A DNA stretch of 64,000 nt from assembly GCA_032615215.1 (NCBI GenBank), contig CP128431.1:186001-250000 (forward strand). Direction: 5' to 3'. Within the stretch, counting starts at the first letter, position 1; every line of letters begins with the position of its first letter. The position numbers and the translations under genes are program-made. Source of the stretch: Microbulbifer sp. MKSA007. Lineage in GTDB: Bacteria; Pseudomonadota; Gammaproteobacteria; Pseudomonadales; Cellvibrionaceae. Positions 9,103-19,100 of the stretch are shown here, piece by piece. Under the pieces are notes generated by a model. It saw only the letters and a list, made by a program, of their open reading frames with translations, did no database searches and had not been told where the DNA came from.

Positions 9103-10013
9103 ACTTAGATAGATTTTCGGAGCGCTGTCTAGAAAAATTTACGTATTTCTGATGAGCTAATGCAGTTTGCTACGTCGAATTAGCAATATTCTGCGGCTTT
9201 TCTGATAAGAATTCGATTGAAATTTCTCATGTATAAATATTGGAGAAATGCGATTCTGAGAACTGTTTTGAGAGAATCTGGTTTCAAGGCAGCCCTGAAC
9301 CGCATCAGATTACCAACTTAATTAGAAAGGTTTCAAGTTACTCATCAACAAGGATGCATGTTCGAGAGGCAAGCGCTTTGAAGCATGACGCAAAGAGCTG
9401 TTGTCCCAAACGAAGGATAGCGAACACGGCCAAAAAATTGGAAGAGTTGGCGCTCATCAAGGAGCGTGACAGATGCAAGGTCCGCTTTCAGGATGACAAC
9501 CACGAAAACAAGCCCCCACTCGCCTTCGCTTTTACGCGCCCAACTCAACCTGAAAACGGACCTAAACGGAGAAGTCCCCCATCATCTAGGACAACCGAGA
9601 AGCCCTGACCTCCAAAAAATGAACAAGTGACTTGCGAGATGATCCATTCACCCACCAGCCCAAAATGGAAGGCGCGCCTCCATGTAGCAGCGGCAAACTT
9701 CGCTCTCTCACTTGCTGTTTCAGACAAGCTGCTCAGTTGCTGGCTATCACCCTACTGTTATTGAAGAATTAGCCAATCCACGGATCATGGGTGCCGCAGT
9801 TTGAAGGGTCAGGATTGTTGGCAGGTAATTCAGTAAAGGCTCATGGCCCCGCCATTTTCTTCCCATAGTTTTCGGGAGATGGATTACCTCCACCAGATCG
9901 CGTTGATTGCGTGCATCTGGTTCTGTGCTCAGATGCCTCTGCTCGTTCAAGCCTGAGGATTGAACCACCTTCTCTACCCGACCCAAAACCGCTGGTGATG
10001 CCCGGAGTGGACC
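9103..10013. other. Long intergenic region without a convincing gene
   Basis: About 900 bases separate the divergent sugar operon and hmgA. The first 150 bases are AT-rich and should hold the sugar-operon promoter. Short open frames exist on both strands (for example 9240-9608 plus, 9345-9548 minus, 9545-9727 minus), but none has a good ribosome site or a recognisable domain. The hmgA promoter should lie in the last 200 bases. The frames may be remnants of a decayed gene, but I could not identify one. Confidence 0.5.
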
Positions 10014-11378
10014 ATGGAAAAACCAACTGATCAAAACCCAGAGAGCCCCCATGACAGTCGCTATGGAACCACACCGGGATACATGGCCGGATTTGGCAAT
10101 GATTTTGAGAGCGAGGCCCTCAAGGGCGCCCTGCCACAAGGACGGAACTCACCGCAACGGGTTGAATATGGTCTATATGCCGAACAGCTCTCCGGCTCTC
10201 CTTTCACCGCACCGCATAGGACACTCGAACGCTCCTGGCTCTATCGCATCAGACCTTCCGTTAAGCACCTGGGTCGCTTGCAGAAAATCATGCATCCCTA
10301 CTGGAAAACCGCCCCCAACAAGATCCCTGATGTTGTCTCACTTGGCCAGTATCGCTGGGATCCGGTTCCGTTTCCTGAAGGCCAAAAGCTCACGTTCATC
10401 GACGGCATCCGCACCATAACCACAGCCGGCGACGTCGGCATACAGATGGGCATGGCGGCGCATGTATATCTGGCCAACGCGGATATGGAGGACGAGTACT
10501 TTTATAATGCCGATGCGGAGTTGCTTGTGGTGCCACAAACTGGCCGTCTGAAGATCGCAACCGAGTTCGGCCTGATTGATCTGGAACCGCTAGAAATCTG
10601 CATTTTGCCGCGCGGTATGGTGTTTAAAGTCAGCCTGCCAGACGGCAAGGCCAGAGGCTTTATCTGTGAGAATTACGGCGCTAAGTTCACGCTGCCCAAC
10701 CGCGGCCCAATTGGCGCTAACTGTCTTGCAAATCCAAGGGATTTTAAAACGCCAGCAGCGCAGTTTGAAGACATCGAACGCCCATGTCATGTGACGGTCA
10801 AATGGTGCGGGGAATTTCACCGGACGACCATCGATCACTCACCGCTGGACGTTGTGGCATGGCACGGCAACTATGCCCCTTATAAATATGATTTGCGTCA
10901 TTTCTCTCCCGTGGGCGCGATCAGTTTCGACCACCCAGACCCTTCAATCTTCACCGTACTCACAGCCCCAACCTCAGAGGAAGGCACGGCCAATATCGAC
11001 TTTGTGATCTTTCCGCCCCGCTGGCTACCGCAGGAAGATACCTTCCGGCCACCCTGGTACCATAAGAACATCATGTCTGAACTGATGGGTAATATTTATG
11101 GGCAGTATGATGCCAAACCACATGGCTTCGTCCCCGGCGGCATCAGCCTGCACAACTGCATGCTGCCCCATGGTCCAGATCAGGAAGCTTTTGAAAAAGC
11201 CTCTCACAGCAGCTGGGATCCGGTGAAGCTGAAAGACACCATGAGCTTCATGTTCGAAACCCGTTTTCCGCAACAACTGACTGAGTTTGCGGGAAAAGAA
11301 GCCCCTCTTCAGGACGATTATGTGGACTGCTGGTCTGGCCTGGAGCGCAAATTTGATGGCACTCCCGGCTTGAAATAA
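10014..11378 (+). CDS. hmgA: Homogentisate 1,2-dioxygenase
   Basis: 454 residues, normal for the family. It opens the aromatic ring of homogentisate to maleylacetoacetate in tyrosine/phenylalanine breakdown, in the cytosol. Family marks include YMAGFGNDFESEA near residue 23, the iron-ligand region WYHKNIMSELMG (His and Glu), and SLHNCMLPHGPD holding the later His ligand. The start ATG follows GGAG with a 6-base gap. Maleylacetoacetate isomerase and fumarylacetoacetase are not neighbours here, so the pathway is split in this genome. The gene stands alone, followed after 113 bases by the Fic gene. Confidence 0.96.
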   Translation: MEKPTDQNPESPHDSRYGTTPGYMAGFGNDFESEALKGALPQGRNSPQRVEYGLYAEQLSGSPFTAPHRTLERSWLYRIRPSVKHLGRLQKIMHPYWKTAPNKIPDVVSLGQYRWDPVPFPEGQKLTFIDGIRTITTAGDVGIQMGMAAHVYLANADMEDEYFYNADAELLVVPQTGRLKIATEFGLIDLEPLEICILPRGMVFKVSLPDGKARGFICENYGAKFTLPNRGPIGANCLANPRDFKTPAAQFEDIERPCHVTVKWCGEFHRTTIDHSPLDVVAWHGNYAPYKYDLRHFSPVGAISFDHPDPSIFTVLTAPTSEEGTANIDFVIFPPRWLPQEDTFRPPWYHKNIMSELMGNIYGQYDAKPHGFVPGGISLHNCMLPHGPDQEAFEKASHSSWDPVKLKDTMSFMFETRFPQQLTEFAGKEAPLQDDYVDCWSGLERKFDGTPGLK

Positions 11379-11463
11379 CGCTTTTTCATAGGAGCTGACG
11401 ATTATTCGGAGTTTACTCTGAAAAATGACAGGTATTCACATAAGTCTCCCTCTGCGCTATCTT

Positions 11464-11529
11464 CCGTAACAGTTTTTCATGGGAGTAGCGCATGAGTAAG
11501 CCTTTTTCACAGGCCGTAACAGTTTTTCA
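11464..11529 (+). repeat. 16-bp direct repeat around the Fic gene start
   Basis: CCGTAACAGTTTTTCA occurs at 11464-11479, just before the ribosome site, and again at 11514-11529 inside codons 8-13 of the Fic gene. The offset is 50 bases. It may be a small duplication or a paired protein-binding site. Confidence 0.6.
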
Positions 11530-12667
11530 CGAAAGCTGGCTTCCCGTACCTGCAACTCCGGCAGGCTACTCAGCGCTTATTGATGCCTATGACTTAAGAG
11601 TACCCCTTCCACACAAATTATGCGCCATCGGAGATCGCCACAAGATCATCGAGCAAGACGGCTGGCGTATTTTCACTCCCCGGCACGCCCCGGAAGCCAC
11701 GCTGTTGGGCCACCTCACTTTTGCGCTGAAAAACGAAGGGCTGGATCTAGCCCTGCTCAAGCGCCTGTTCCTTGTCTGCGGCCCGGAGCCCATTGAAGAA
11801 TTGATGCGATCCCGCCCGACGGGCCGCTACACACGACGCATCTGGTTTCTCTATGAATGGTTGCTTGGCGAGAAACTGGATCTGCCCGATGTCGAGTCAG
11901 GCGCTTATGTGGATGCACTGGATACCGACAAGCAATTCGGTGGCAGCTCTGTCTCCTCACCCCGCCATCGCGTGCGCAACAACCTACCTGGGACACCTCA
12001 GTTCTGCCCTCTCATCTTCCGCAACAGCGATCTGGAGGCCTTTCAGCAGGCCAAACTGCAGGAAAAAGCTATGGATGCAGCCGCATCCGTTCCCAAAGAC
12101 CTGCTCGCACGAACCGCAGCCTTTTTGCTATTGAAGGACAGCAAGTCCAGCTTCGCCATTGAAGGAGAGCGCCCGGCACATGACCGCATCCAACGCTGGG
12201 GGCGTGCCATCGCAGAGGCTGGCAAAACACCGCTGAGCATCGATGAGTTCCTTCGCCTCCAACGCATCGTGATTGGCGATGACCGCTTCGTTCATCTGGG
12301 TCTGCGTGAAGAAGGCGGCTTCGTCGGCATGCACGACCGCGAAACTCGTATGCCCGTGCCAGATCACATCAGCGCAAAGCCGGAAGATCTGCGAAGTCTG
12401 ATGAAAGGCATGATTGACTTTGCACATGACCACGCCAAACATCTGGACCCAGTTCTGGCAGCAGCTGTTCTCGCCTTCGGCTTCGTTTACGTGCATCCGT
12501 TTGAAGATGGCAATGGAAGGCTCCACCGCTACCTCATCCACCACGCGCTGGCACAGCGCGGCTTCAATCCACCCGGTGTGGTGTTTCCGGTCTCCGCGGT
12601 GATTCTGGAACGAGATCGATACTTACAGACAAGTGCTGGAAGACTACTCAGCACGCCTTCTCGGTAA
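11492..12667 (+). CDS. Fic family protein, N-terminal and catalytic part (frameshifted near 12614)
   Basis: Fic enzymes transfer AMP (or another nucleotide part) onto hydroxyl side chains of target proteins. The full motif HPFEDGNGRLHR is present near residue 336, so the active site is intact. An SFAIEGE segment near residue 219 matches the [S/T]xxxE[G/N] inhibitory motif that blocks ATP binding from within the same chain. GGGAG precedes the ATG by 6 bases. After VILER the frame is wrong: the last residues (DRYLQTSAG...) do not fit, whereas the next frame reads IDTYRQVLEDYS and continues to 13019. One extra base in 12611-12615, most simply G12614, explains this. The repaired protein would be about 508 residues. 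Confidence 0.88.
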   Translation: MSKPFSQAVTVFHESWLPVPATPAGYSALIDAYDLRVPLPHKLCAIGDRHKIIEQDGWRIFTPRHAPEATLLGHLTFALKNEGLDLALLKRLFLVCGPEPIEELMRSRPTGRYTRRIWFLYEWLLGEKLDLPDVESGAYVDALDTDKQFGGSSVSSPRHRVRNNLPGTPQFCPLIFRNSDLEAFQQAKLQEKAMDAAASVPKDLLARTAAFLLLKDSKSSFAIEGERPAHDRIQRWGRAIAEAGKTPLSIDEFLRLQRIVIGDDRFVHLGLREEGGFVGMHDRETRMPVPDHISAKPEDLRSLMKGMIDFAHDHAKHLDPVLAAAVLAFGFVYVHPFEDGNGRLHRYLIHHALAQRGFNPPGVVFPVSAVILERDRYLQTSAGRLLSTPSR

Positions 12668-13019
12668 AATTGACTGGCAACCCACATCCCACGGCAACCT
12701 CAGCGTGACCAACGAAACAGCTGACTTTTACCGATTCTTTGACGCCACCGCCCACGCAGAATTCCTCTACGCCTGTGTAAAACGTACGGTTGAACACGAC
12801 TTGCCGGAGGAAGCCCGCTTCTTGCAAAACCACGACCGCTTCCAGCGCGAACTTTCCCAACTCATCGACATGCCCGCCCGCCTGTCCGATCTCCTCTTCC
12901 GATTCCTGAATCAAAATAACGGAAAACTCTCCCACCGCGCGAAATCAAAAGAATTCGAAGCACTGACCGAAGAAGAAACGAAGCGTATTGAGGAGATTTA
13001 TGAGCGGTATTTTGAGTAG
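12633..13019 (+). CDS. Fic family protein, C-terminal part (continuation after frameshift)
   Basis: The 128 residues begin VLEDYSARLLGKIDW and continue with helical segments such as TADFYRFFDATAHAEFLY and LLFRFLNQNNGKLSHRAK, the usual C-terminal region of large bacterial Fic proteins. It has no start signal of its own and its in-frame similarity reaches back to about 12616, inside the upstream frame. It is therefore the tail of the gene starting at 11492 rather than a separate gene. If the frameshift is real, this helical part is lost while the catalytic Fic core remains. Confidence 0.8.
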   Translation: MLEDYSARLLGKIDWQPTSHGNLSVTNETADFYRFFDATAHAEFLYACVKRTVEHDLPEEARFLQNHDRFQRELSQLIDMPARLSDLLFRFLNQNNGKLSHRAKSKEFEALTEEETKRIEEIYERYFE

Positions 13020-13364
13020 AGCCTAGATTATATTACTCTTCCCCTAAAATATAGACATCTAAACATAAAAAACAATCTCCCCACAGTAAGAATACAGAAA
13101 CTACAAATAAATAATACTCACCTAAACCAAATCAACTAAATAAAAATCAAAAACAAAAGAACCACCCAGAAGTTCATCTTTTCATAAAATTCAACTCAAT
13201 TAAAATTACCACTTATTTTGCAGAGACAAAATCTCTCCTCCATCATCAAGGGATATCAAATTTTCTGTTGATGCGTTCTTTTTTGAAAGTACATTCGCGT
13301 CTAGGTTATATATGGAACTTTAAGTTTAGATGCAGGCATCATAGATCTAGATGCTACCCCAAAT
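13020..13364. other. AT-rich intergenic region before the PKS gene
   Basis: About 345 bases with many A and T runs, much poorer in GC than the genes on either side. It should contain the promoter of the capsule-lipid genes. No ORF or clear terminator is seen. The sharp drop in GC marks the left edge of the capsule locus. Confidence 0.55.
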
Positions 13365-14765
13365 TTGAGTGAGTTTTGCTGCGTGTTGGAAATTGTAGGC
13401 CTATCAGTTCGTGTACCTGGAGCTTCAAACAAAGAAGCATTATGGCATCTGCTGAAGTCAGAGCAAAACAGCATAACTGAGATCCCTGCAGATCGTTGGT
13501 CTCATTTCCGCTACTTACACCCTCGGATGTCTGAACCAGGAAAAGCATACACATTCAAAGCGGGTATTGTAGAAGATCTCTGGAATTTTGACCCAACCGC
13601 ATTTGGCATTTCACCTCGTGAAGCGGAGCAAATGGATCCTCAGCAAAGGATCCTGCTCCAACTTGCCTGGGAAGCGATCGAAGACTCTGGTATTTCGCCT
13701 GAGACTCTCGCAGGTGATCATGTTGGTGTTTATGTGGGCGCCTCTGCTCTTGATTATGCCAACGAGAGCCTATTCGATCCAAATGTAGCAACTGGTCACT
13801 TTATGACTGGTAATACGCTCTCAATCATTTCAAATCGTCTCTCCTATATCTTCGACTTGAAAGGCCCGAGCTTTACAGTTGATACTGCATGCTCATCTTC
13901 TCTGGTTGCGCTGCACGAAGCATATCGTGCCCTCTGCTCCGGTCGTATTGATTGTGCAATTGTAGCGGGTGTTAACGTGCTTGCGAGCCCGTTCCCATTC
14001 GTTGGTTTTGCGCAGGCAACCATGTTGTCTCCAGATGGTCAGTGTAAAGCCTTTGATGCCAACGGTAACGGTTACGTGCGTTCTGAAGGTGGTGTAGCAC
14101 TCGTCATCAAACGGAAGGACGCCCCTCGTTGGAAAGGTCAGCGATCACACGCTGACATTGTAGCTGTTGACGTCAACTCTGATGGTCGCACAGTTGGCAT
14201 GTCCCTTCCATCTGATGTGGAACAAGCCAATCTGCTTGATCGCGTTTATAAGACGCATGGAATTGATCCAAACCAGCTTGCATTTGTTGAAGCCCACGGG
14301 ACAGGTACCCGTGTTGGCGATCCGGCTGAAGCTGGTTCCATTGGTCGCACTCTTGCACAAAAACGACGTGCACCGCTGCCTATTGGCTCGGTGAAAACCA
14401 ATGTTGGTCACTTGGAGCCGGCATCAGGGTTGGTTGGACTAGCAAAATCTATTCTGGCATTGCAAAATGATTACTTCCCAGCCAGTCTGCACTTTAAAGA
14501 TCCGAACCCGGATATCGATTTTGATGGCTTAAACATTAAAGTCGCAGGTGAAGGTGTTGAGCTTCCTCGTACAGGTGCTCCACGTTTTGCTGGTGTGAAC
14601 TCATTTGGTTTTGGCGGTACCAACGCCCACGTCATCATCAGTGATCCTGATACGCCAGCTGAAAATGTAACTCAGCTCAATACTCATCAAAATCAGAGTA
14701 CTTTGCTTCTTAGTGCGCCAACCAAAGAAGCACTTGTTGAGCTCGCTCAGAAAGTATGCGAATGA
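13365..14765 (+). CDS. rkpA: RkpA-like FAS/PKS megasynthase, ketosynthase segment (frameshifted at 14751-14753)
   Basis: The first 466 residues of a multidomain highly reducing synthase. The ketosynthase is complete: catalytic Cys176 in DTACSSSL, His311 in EAHGTGT and His349 in NVGHLEPASG. It condenses malonyl units onto the growing acyl chain. The start is uncertain: no in-frame ATG exists after the stop at 13302, leaving TTG 13365, GTG 13383 or TTG 13386. The segment ends LAQ-K-VCE-stop, but the next frame continues KYANENLL without losing sequence, so one extra A in the AAA at 14751-14753 breaks the gene. The complete repaired protein (13365-20945) is about 2526 residues, KS-AT-DH-(MT)-ER-KR-ACP, resembling rhizobial RkpA, which is needed for K-antigen capsule. 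Confidence 0.85.
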   Translation: MSEFCCVLEIVGLSVRVPGASNKEALWHLLKSEQNSITEIPADRWSHFRYLHPRMSEPGKAYTFKAGIVEDLWNFDPTAFGISPREAEQMDPQQRILLQLAWEAIEDSGISPETLAGDHVGVYVGASALDYANESLFDPNVATGHFMTGNTLSIISNRLSYIFDLKGPSFTVDTACSSSLVALHEAYRALCSGRIDCAIVAGVNVLASPFPFVGFAQATMLSPDGQCKAFDANGNGYVRSEGGVALVIKRKDAPRWKGQRSHADIVAVDVNSDGRTVGMSLPSDVEQANLLDRVYKTHGIDPNQLAFVEAHGTGTRVGDPAEAGSIGRTLAQKRRAPLPIGSVKTNVGHLEPASGLVGLAKSILALQNDYFPASLHFKDPNPDIDFDGLNIKVAGEGVELPRTGAPRFAGVNSFGFGGTNAHVIISDPDTPAENVTQLNTHQNQSTLLLSAPTKEALVELAQKVCE

Positions 14766-16161
14766 AAATCTTTTGACTGAAAAGGATAGTCAAAAGATTT
14801 GTGCAGCTACATTCCATCGGAAGCGTGTTTTTCAGGAAAAAGCTGCGTTTAGAGGTGCAGATCTCACCTTGTTGAAGACGGCGCTTTCCGACTTTGCGAA
14901 TGATCAGAAAAACACGAATGTCATCTACTCCAACAAAGCTGCAAGCACTGGAAAATGCGCGTTTGCATTTTCGGGGAATGGCGCTCAGTGGGCAGGCATG
15001 GGCCGTGATGCCTACGCTGCAAACGGGTTGTTTAAGCAAGTCTTTGACAATGTAGATACAATCTTCACAGGCCTGTCTGGCTGGTCATTGAAGACTGAGC
15101 TCTTCAGTGAAACGCTTGAAGACGATCTAAAAAAGACCAGCATTGCGCAACCGCTTCTGTTTGCTGTTCAGGTTGCCCTATGCAAGGCTCTGGAAGATTA
15201 CGCACTCAAACCAGATATGGTGCTAGGCCACAGCATCGGTGAAGTCGCAGCCGCTCACATAGCAGGCGCACTCACCCTGGAAGCGGCTGTAAATCTTGTT
15301 TTCCATCGATCTGCTGAACAAGAAGTGGTTGCTGGTCACGGCACCATGGCAGCACTTGTGCTCCCTGCCGATGAAGCGCGCCGCCTTGTTGCCCAAAGCG
15401 GTTTTGACTCCATCGAAGTTGCAGCTGAAAACAGTCCAAAATCAGTCAGCTTGTCTGGTACTAAAGAAGACATGGACGGCTTTGCAAAGTTTGCCCGGGC
15501 CAACCATGTTGCCTTTAGAAAAGTTGCGCTGAACTATCCGTTCCACAGTCAACTTATTGAACCTGTTGAGCGACCATTCCGCAACGCAGTTGGAATGGTT
15601 GTGTCTGCAACAAGTCACATCCCATTCATCTCCACGGTAACAGGTGCCGTCGCTGATGGTGAGGATTTGAATGCTGATTACTGGTGGCGAAACCTTCGCA
15701 AACCAGTGCTGTTTTCAAAAGCTGTTGCAACTGCTTTGGATCTTGGTGCTGAAACCATCATTGAGATTGGTCCAAAGCCAATTCTGCAGAGTTATCTCCG
15801 CCAGGTTGCAGCTGACAAAGGCGGAAAAGGTTCCGTCCTTTCCAGCTTGTCAAATGAGCAGCTGAATGGTGCAGATCCGGTCATAAATCTGGTGGCACGC
15901 GCTTTTGTTGCCGGTATTAAAGTCGATACAGACAAGCTTTTTGGCAAGAATCCAGAGGAGCCAGTCAATCTGCCACCTCTGCCTTGGCAAAACAAAAGCT
16001 TCCGCTTTGAAAACAGCCATGAAGCCAACATGGGCATCTTCCGGGGGGAGAACACCCTCTGCTTGGATGGCGCCCAAACAACAATTACAATCTCTGGACG
16101 ACCCATCTGGACCGCTTCACCGTGCCATTCCTGGAAGATCACGTCATTAACGGCCAGATGA
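14713..16161 (+). CDS. rkpA: RkpA-like megasynthase, acyltransferase segment (frameshifts at both ends)
   Basis: This segment carries the acyltransferase that loads extender units. The nucleophile is Ser174 of the segment in GHSIGEV, preceded by FSGNGAQWAGMGR. The specificity loop reads YPFHS, closer to malonyl-type (xAFH) than methylmalonyl-type (YASH) enzymes. Sequence before about residue 14 and after about residue 443 is out of frame. Near the end, NMGIFRG should continue GEHPLLGWRP, the start of the dehydratase, but the G run at 16043-16048 has six bases where seven are needed. It has no ribosome site of its own and is not an independent gene. Confidence 0.85.
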   Translation: MRQPKKHLLSSLRKYANENLLTEKDSQKICAATFHRKRVFQEKAAFRGADLTLLKTALSDFANDQKNTNVIYSNKAASTGKCAFAFSGNGAQWAGMGRDAYAANGLFKQVFDNVDTIFTGLSGWSLKTELFSETLEDDLKKTSIAQPLLFAVQVALCKALEDYALKPDMVLGHSIGEVAAAHIAGALTLEAAVNLVFHRSAEQEVVAGHGTMAALVLPADEARRLVAQSGFDSIEVAAENSPKSVSLSGTKEDMDGFAKFARANHVAFRKVALNYPFHSQLIEPVERPFRNAVGMVVSATSHIPFISTVTGAVADGEDLNADYWWRNLRKPVLFSKAVATALDLGAETIIEIGPKPILQSYLRQVAADKGGKGSVLSSLSNEQLNGADPVINLVARAFVAGIKVDTDKLFGKNPEEPVNLPPLPWQNKSFRFENSHEANMGIFRGENTLCLDGAQTTITISGRPIWTASPCHSWKITSLTAR

Positions 16162-19100
16162 TCTTCCCGGGTGCTGGTTATGTTGAGATGGCTCTGGCAG
16201 CAGGCGCCTCTTTGTATGGCTCTGAGGCTGTTGAACTCCGCTCTATGGATATTCTGCAAGCGCTTGTCTTAAGCGACGAGTATCTGACGGAAGTTCAAAC
16301 TGAAATCTCTGAGGAAACAGGCACAGTTAAAATATCTAGTCGCATGCGCCTGAGTGGTGATGACTGGACACTGCATGCCGTTGGCCGCGTTGGGAAGCTG
16401 GAGACAACAGCTCCTGACATTCAGCTGGATTTTGAAGCTGCCAGCCTCATCAACAGTGGCGAGGAAATTTATAAAGCTGCTCTGACCTACGGCTTAGAGT
16501 TTGGTCCGCGCTTCCAGCGTACTCAAAACGTTTCTCAGGTCGATCAAGGTACCTTTATCGTCCATCTTTCTGCTCTGGACGAAGTTGATCAGGTCTCCGC
16601 CTTCGGTATCCATCCCGCTGAACTAGATGGGTGTTTCCATGGGTTGCTGTCCTTGTTCAGAGAAACAACGACACAAAACAGCCGCCCTAAGGCTTACGTG
16701 CCGATCTTCTTTGATAAAGTTCGTCAGTATAAATCAGGCTCATCCCCTGCTTATGTGCGCATTCAGGTAAAACGTGCGTCTGATCTCTCAATTCTGGCAG
16801 ATTTCCAGATCTTTGATGAAGATGACAACGTCATCATCGCAATCAAAGGCGGACGTTTCAGAGCAACCGAGCTTGGCAGAAAAGACAATCCCTCTGATCT
16901 GATTTATCGCGTAGAGTCTGCTCTGCAGCGTAGCCCATCAGCTCAAGCAAATAAGCTGGCTCACGTCTTCCCTGCGATTGAAGATTACGTTGCAGAGAAA
17001 TTCAGAACCGTTGATGATGAAGCAGAGCGTGAAGCTTACTTGCTGCTCAACGCAGCGGCACAGCGGACGGCTTTCGATATCATCTCAAAGTTTGCCGATG
17101 ATGATCAGACCGTTACCATCGAAAGCCTGCCTGTCAATCACCGACGCTATTTCATCAATCTTCTGAGCATTCTGGAAGAAGCCGGTGCAGCAACAGACTG
17201 TGGTGCAGGTCGATTTGATCTGAACAGCGATTTCGAACTTCCAGAGTTCGATTTGCTGGTTGAAAGTGTGCTTGAGGAAAGTCCGAAAGATATCGCTGCG
17301 GCCACAATCCTTGCGACTACCCGCAAACATGTTCTTGAAAGCCTTCAACGCGGTACTGTTGATGAGGAAAACCTCGAGCATTCTAGCGCGATGTTGGAAC
17401 AGTATTGGTATTCCTCTCCAGAAGCACAAACACGCAGCAAAAGCGTGTCGCAATGGTTGAAGACTGCGCTTGCTGATTGGGACCTGAACACGCCACTACA
17501 CGTTTTGGACCTGAGCGGCTCTGGCCTGAATCTGGCAAAAGATGTTCAGCAACTTCTTCCAAATCGGATCACGCGTATTTCTATCGCGGACAGCAATCAC
17601 AAAAGTGCTGCGCGGTTGACTGCCAGTGTCCTGGATGAGCCGAACATTACTGTTTTCGACACCAGCAATCAGGATAGCAATCACACTTGGGAAGCAGCGC
17701 TGGAACAAGGGCCGTTTGACATTATCGTCTCTTCTGGCCTGCTCCACACAGCGTGTCAGAGCGAGCCTCAGCTCTTCGATAAGTTGGGGCAATCGCTCTC
17801 AGAAGGTGGCCAGTTCCTTGCGATTGAGCCTCTGACCGACGTCTTCCATGACGTTGCCTTCGGCTTATCTCAAGACTGGTTTGCAGGTTCGTTGTCCGAT
17901 GAATTCCCAGTCGGCCCACTTAAGTCAAGCAATGATTGGCTGGATCAGTTCGGTAACACGTCTTTTGAGGCACCTATTGCAATTGAAGCACTGAAAGATG
18001 GGGCTTCTGTTGTTCTGCTAAAAGCAACGTCTAACGCTTCTAAAGCTGAGCAGCAGGCAAGTGCACCTCTTGATCTGACAGATAGTGATGCTCTCCTTGT
18101 TCTTACCGGCAATGCTAAGCAAGAACAGGAGATCGCTAAGGCAATCAAAGCAGATGAACGTCTCGCATCTTGCAATGTCACCATTCTGGATGCTGACAGC
18201 GATCAGTTTGATCTGAATGAAGCAAGCGGATGGAAGACTGCACTGGCGGGCTCTGCTTTCCTCGATGCTGATCAGAAAACGATCATCCACCTTTATGGCC
18301 TGGCTGAAACTGGCGATAATCCTGTCGACCAGGTGATGAAGCGCTGCGCAACCTGCGTCGGTCTTGTCAAAGCCTATCCGGGACTTGCTGGGCAGCTCGC
18401 ATTCGTTGCACCTGGCGGCAGTGGTCACAGTTCAAAACAGGAAGCGCCAGTACAAAGTGCTGCATGGACGTTTGCACGTGTGCTTGGAAACGAAGCACCA
18501 GAGCTTACACCACTCACACTGGATGTGGCGCTTGATAAGTCCATAGAGGGCATTACCTCAGATGTTCTGGAAGCTGTATTCTCACAAAATCAGGAGAACG
18601 AACTTCTTCTACCGAATGAAAATCAGGTGGTTTCACGCGTCAAATCTGGTTTTGGTCAATCGTCCTGGGTGCCAGCAGAAAACGTTGAACTTAACTTCTC
18701 TGAAGCGGGTTCCCTGAACCACCTGGACTGGCGTGGACAGGAACGTATTGAGCCTACGCAAGATCAGGTTGAGATCAAGGTCGCAGCAACCGGCCTTAAC
18801 TTCCGTGATGTGATGTGGACTCTGGGAATGCTGCCGGAAGAAGCTCTTGAGGATGGATATGGCGGTCCAAATCTGGGATTGGAGATCTCTGGTACGGTTA
18901 CGCGTGTCGGCGAGAATGTGAGCGATGTCTCAGTTGGAGACAAAGTGGTCGCCTTCACTTCTGGTGGTTACTCCTCTTATGTAACATGTCCTAAGTTTGC
19001 GGTCGCAAAGCTTGATCAGAGCCAAGAGCTGGTATCAGCTGCAACCTATCCAGTTGCCTTCCTGACAGCTTACTACTCTCTCATTCACCTTGGAGAACTC

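Noticed and set aside
9240..9608. Plus-strand frame of 122 codons between the sugar operon and hmgA
   Set aside because: No ribosome site, no domain, and overlaps equally long frames on the other strand.
13271..13372. ATG at 13271 as PKS start
   Set aside because: The frame stops before the KS and does not join it.
14713..16161. AT segment as an independent discrete acyltransferase gene
   Set aside because: No start signal, and its ends are continuous with KS and DH sequence in other frames.
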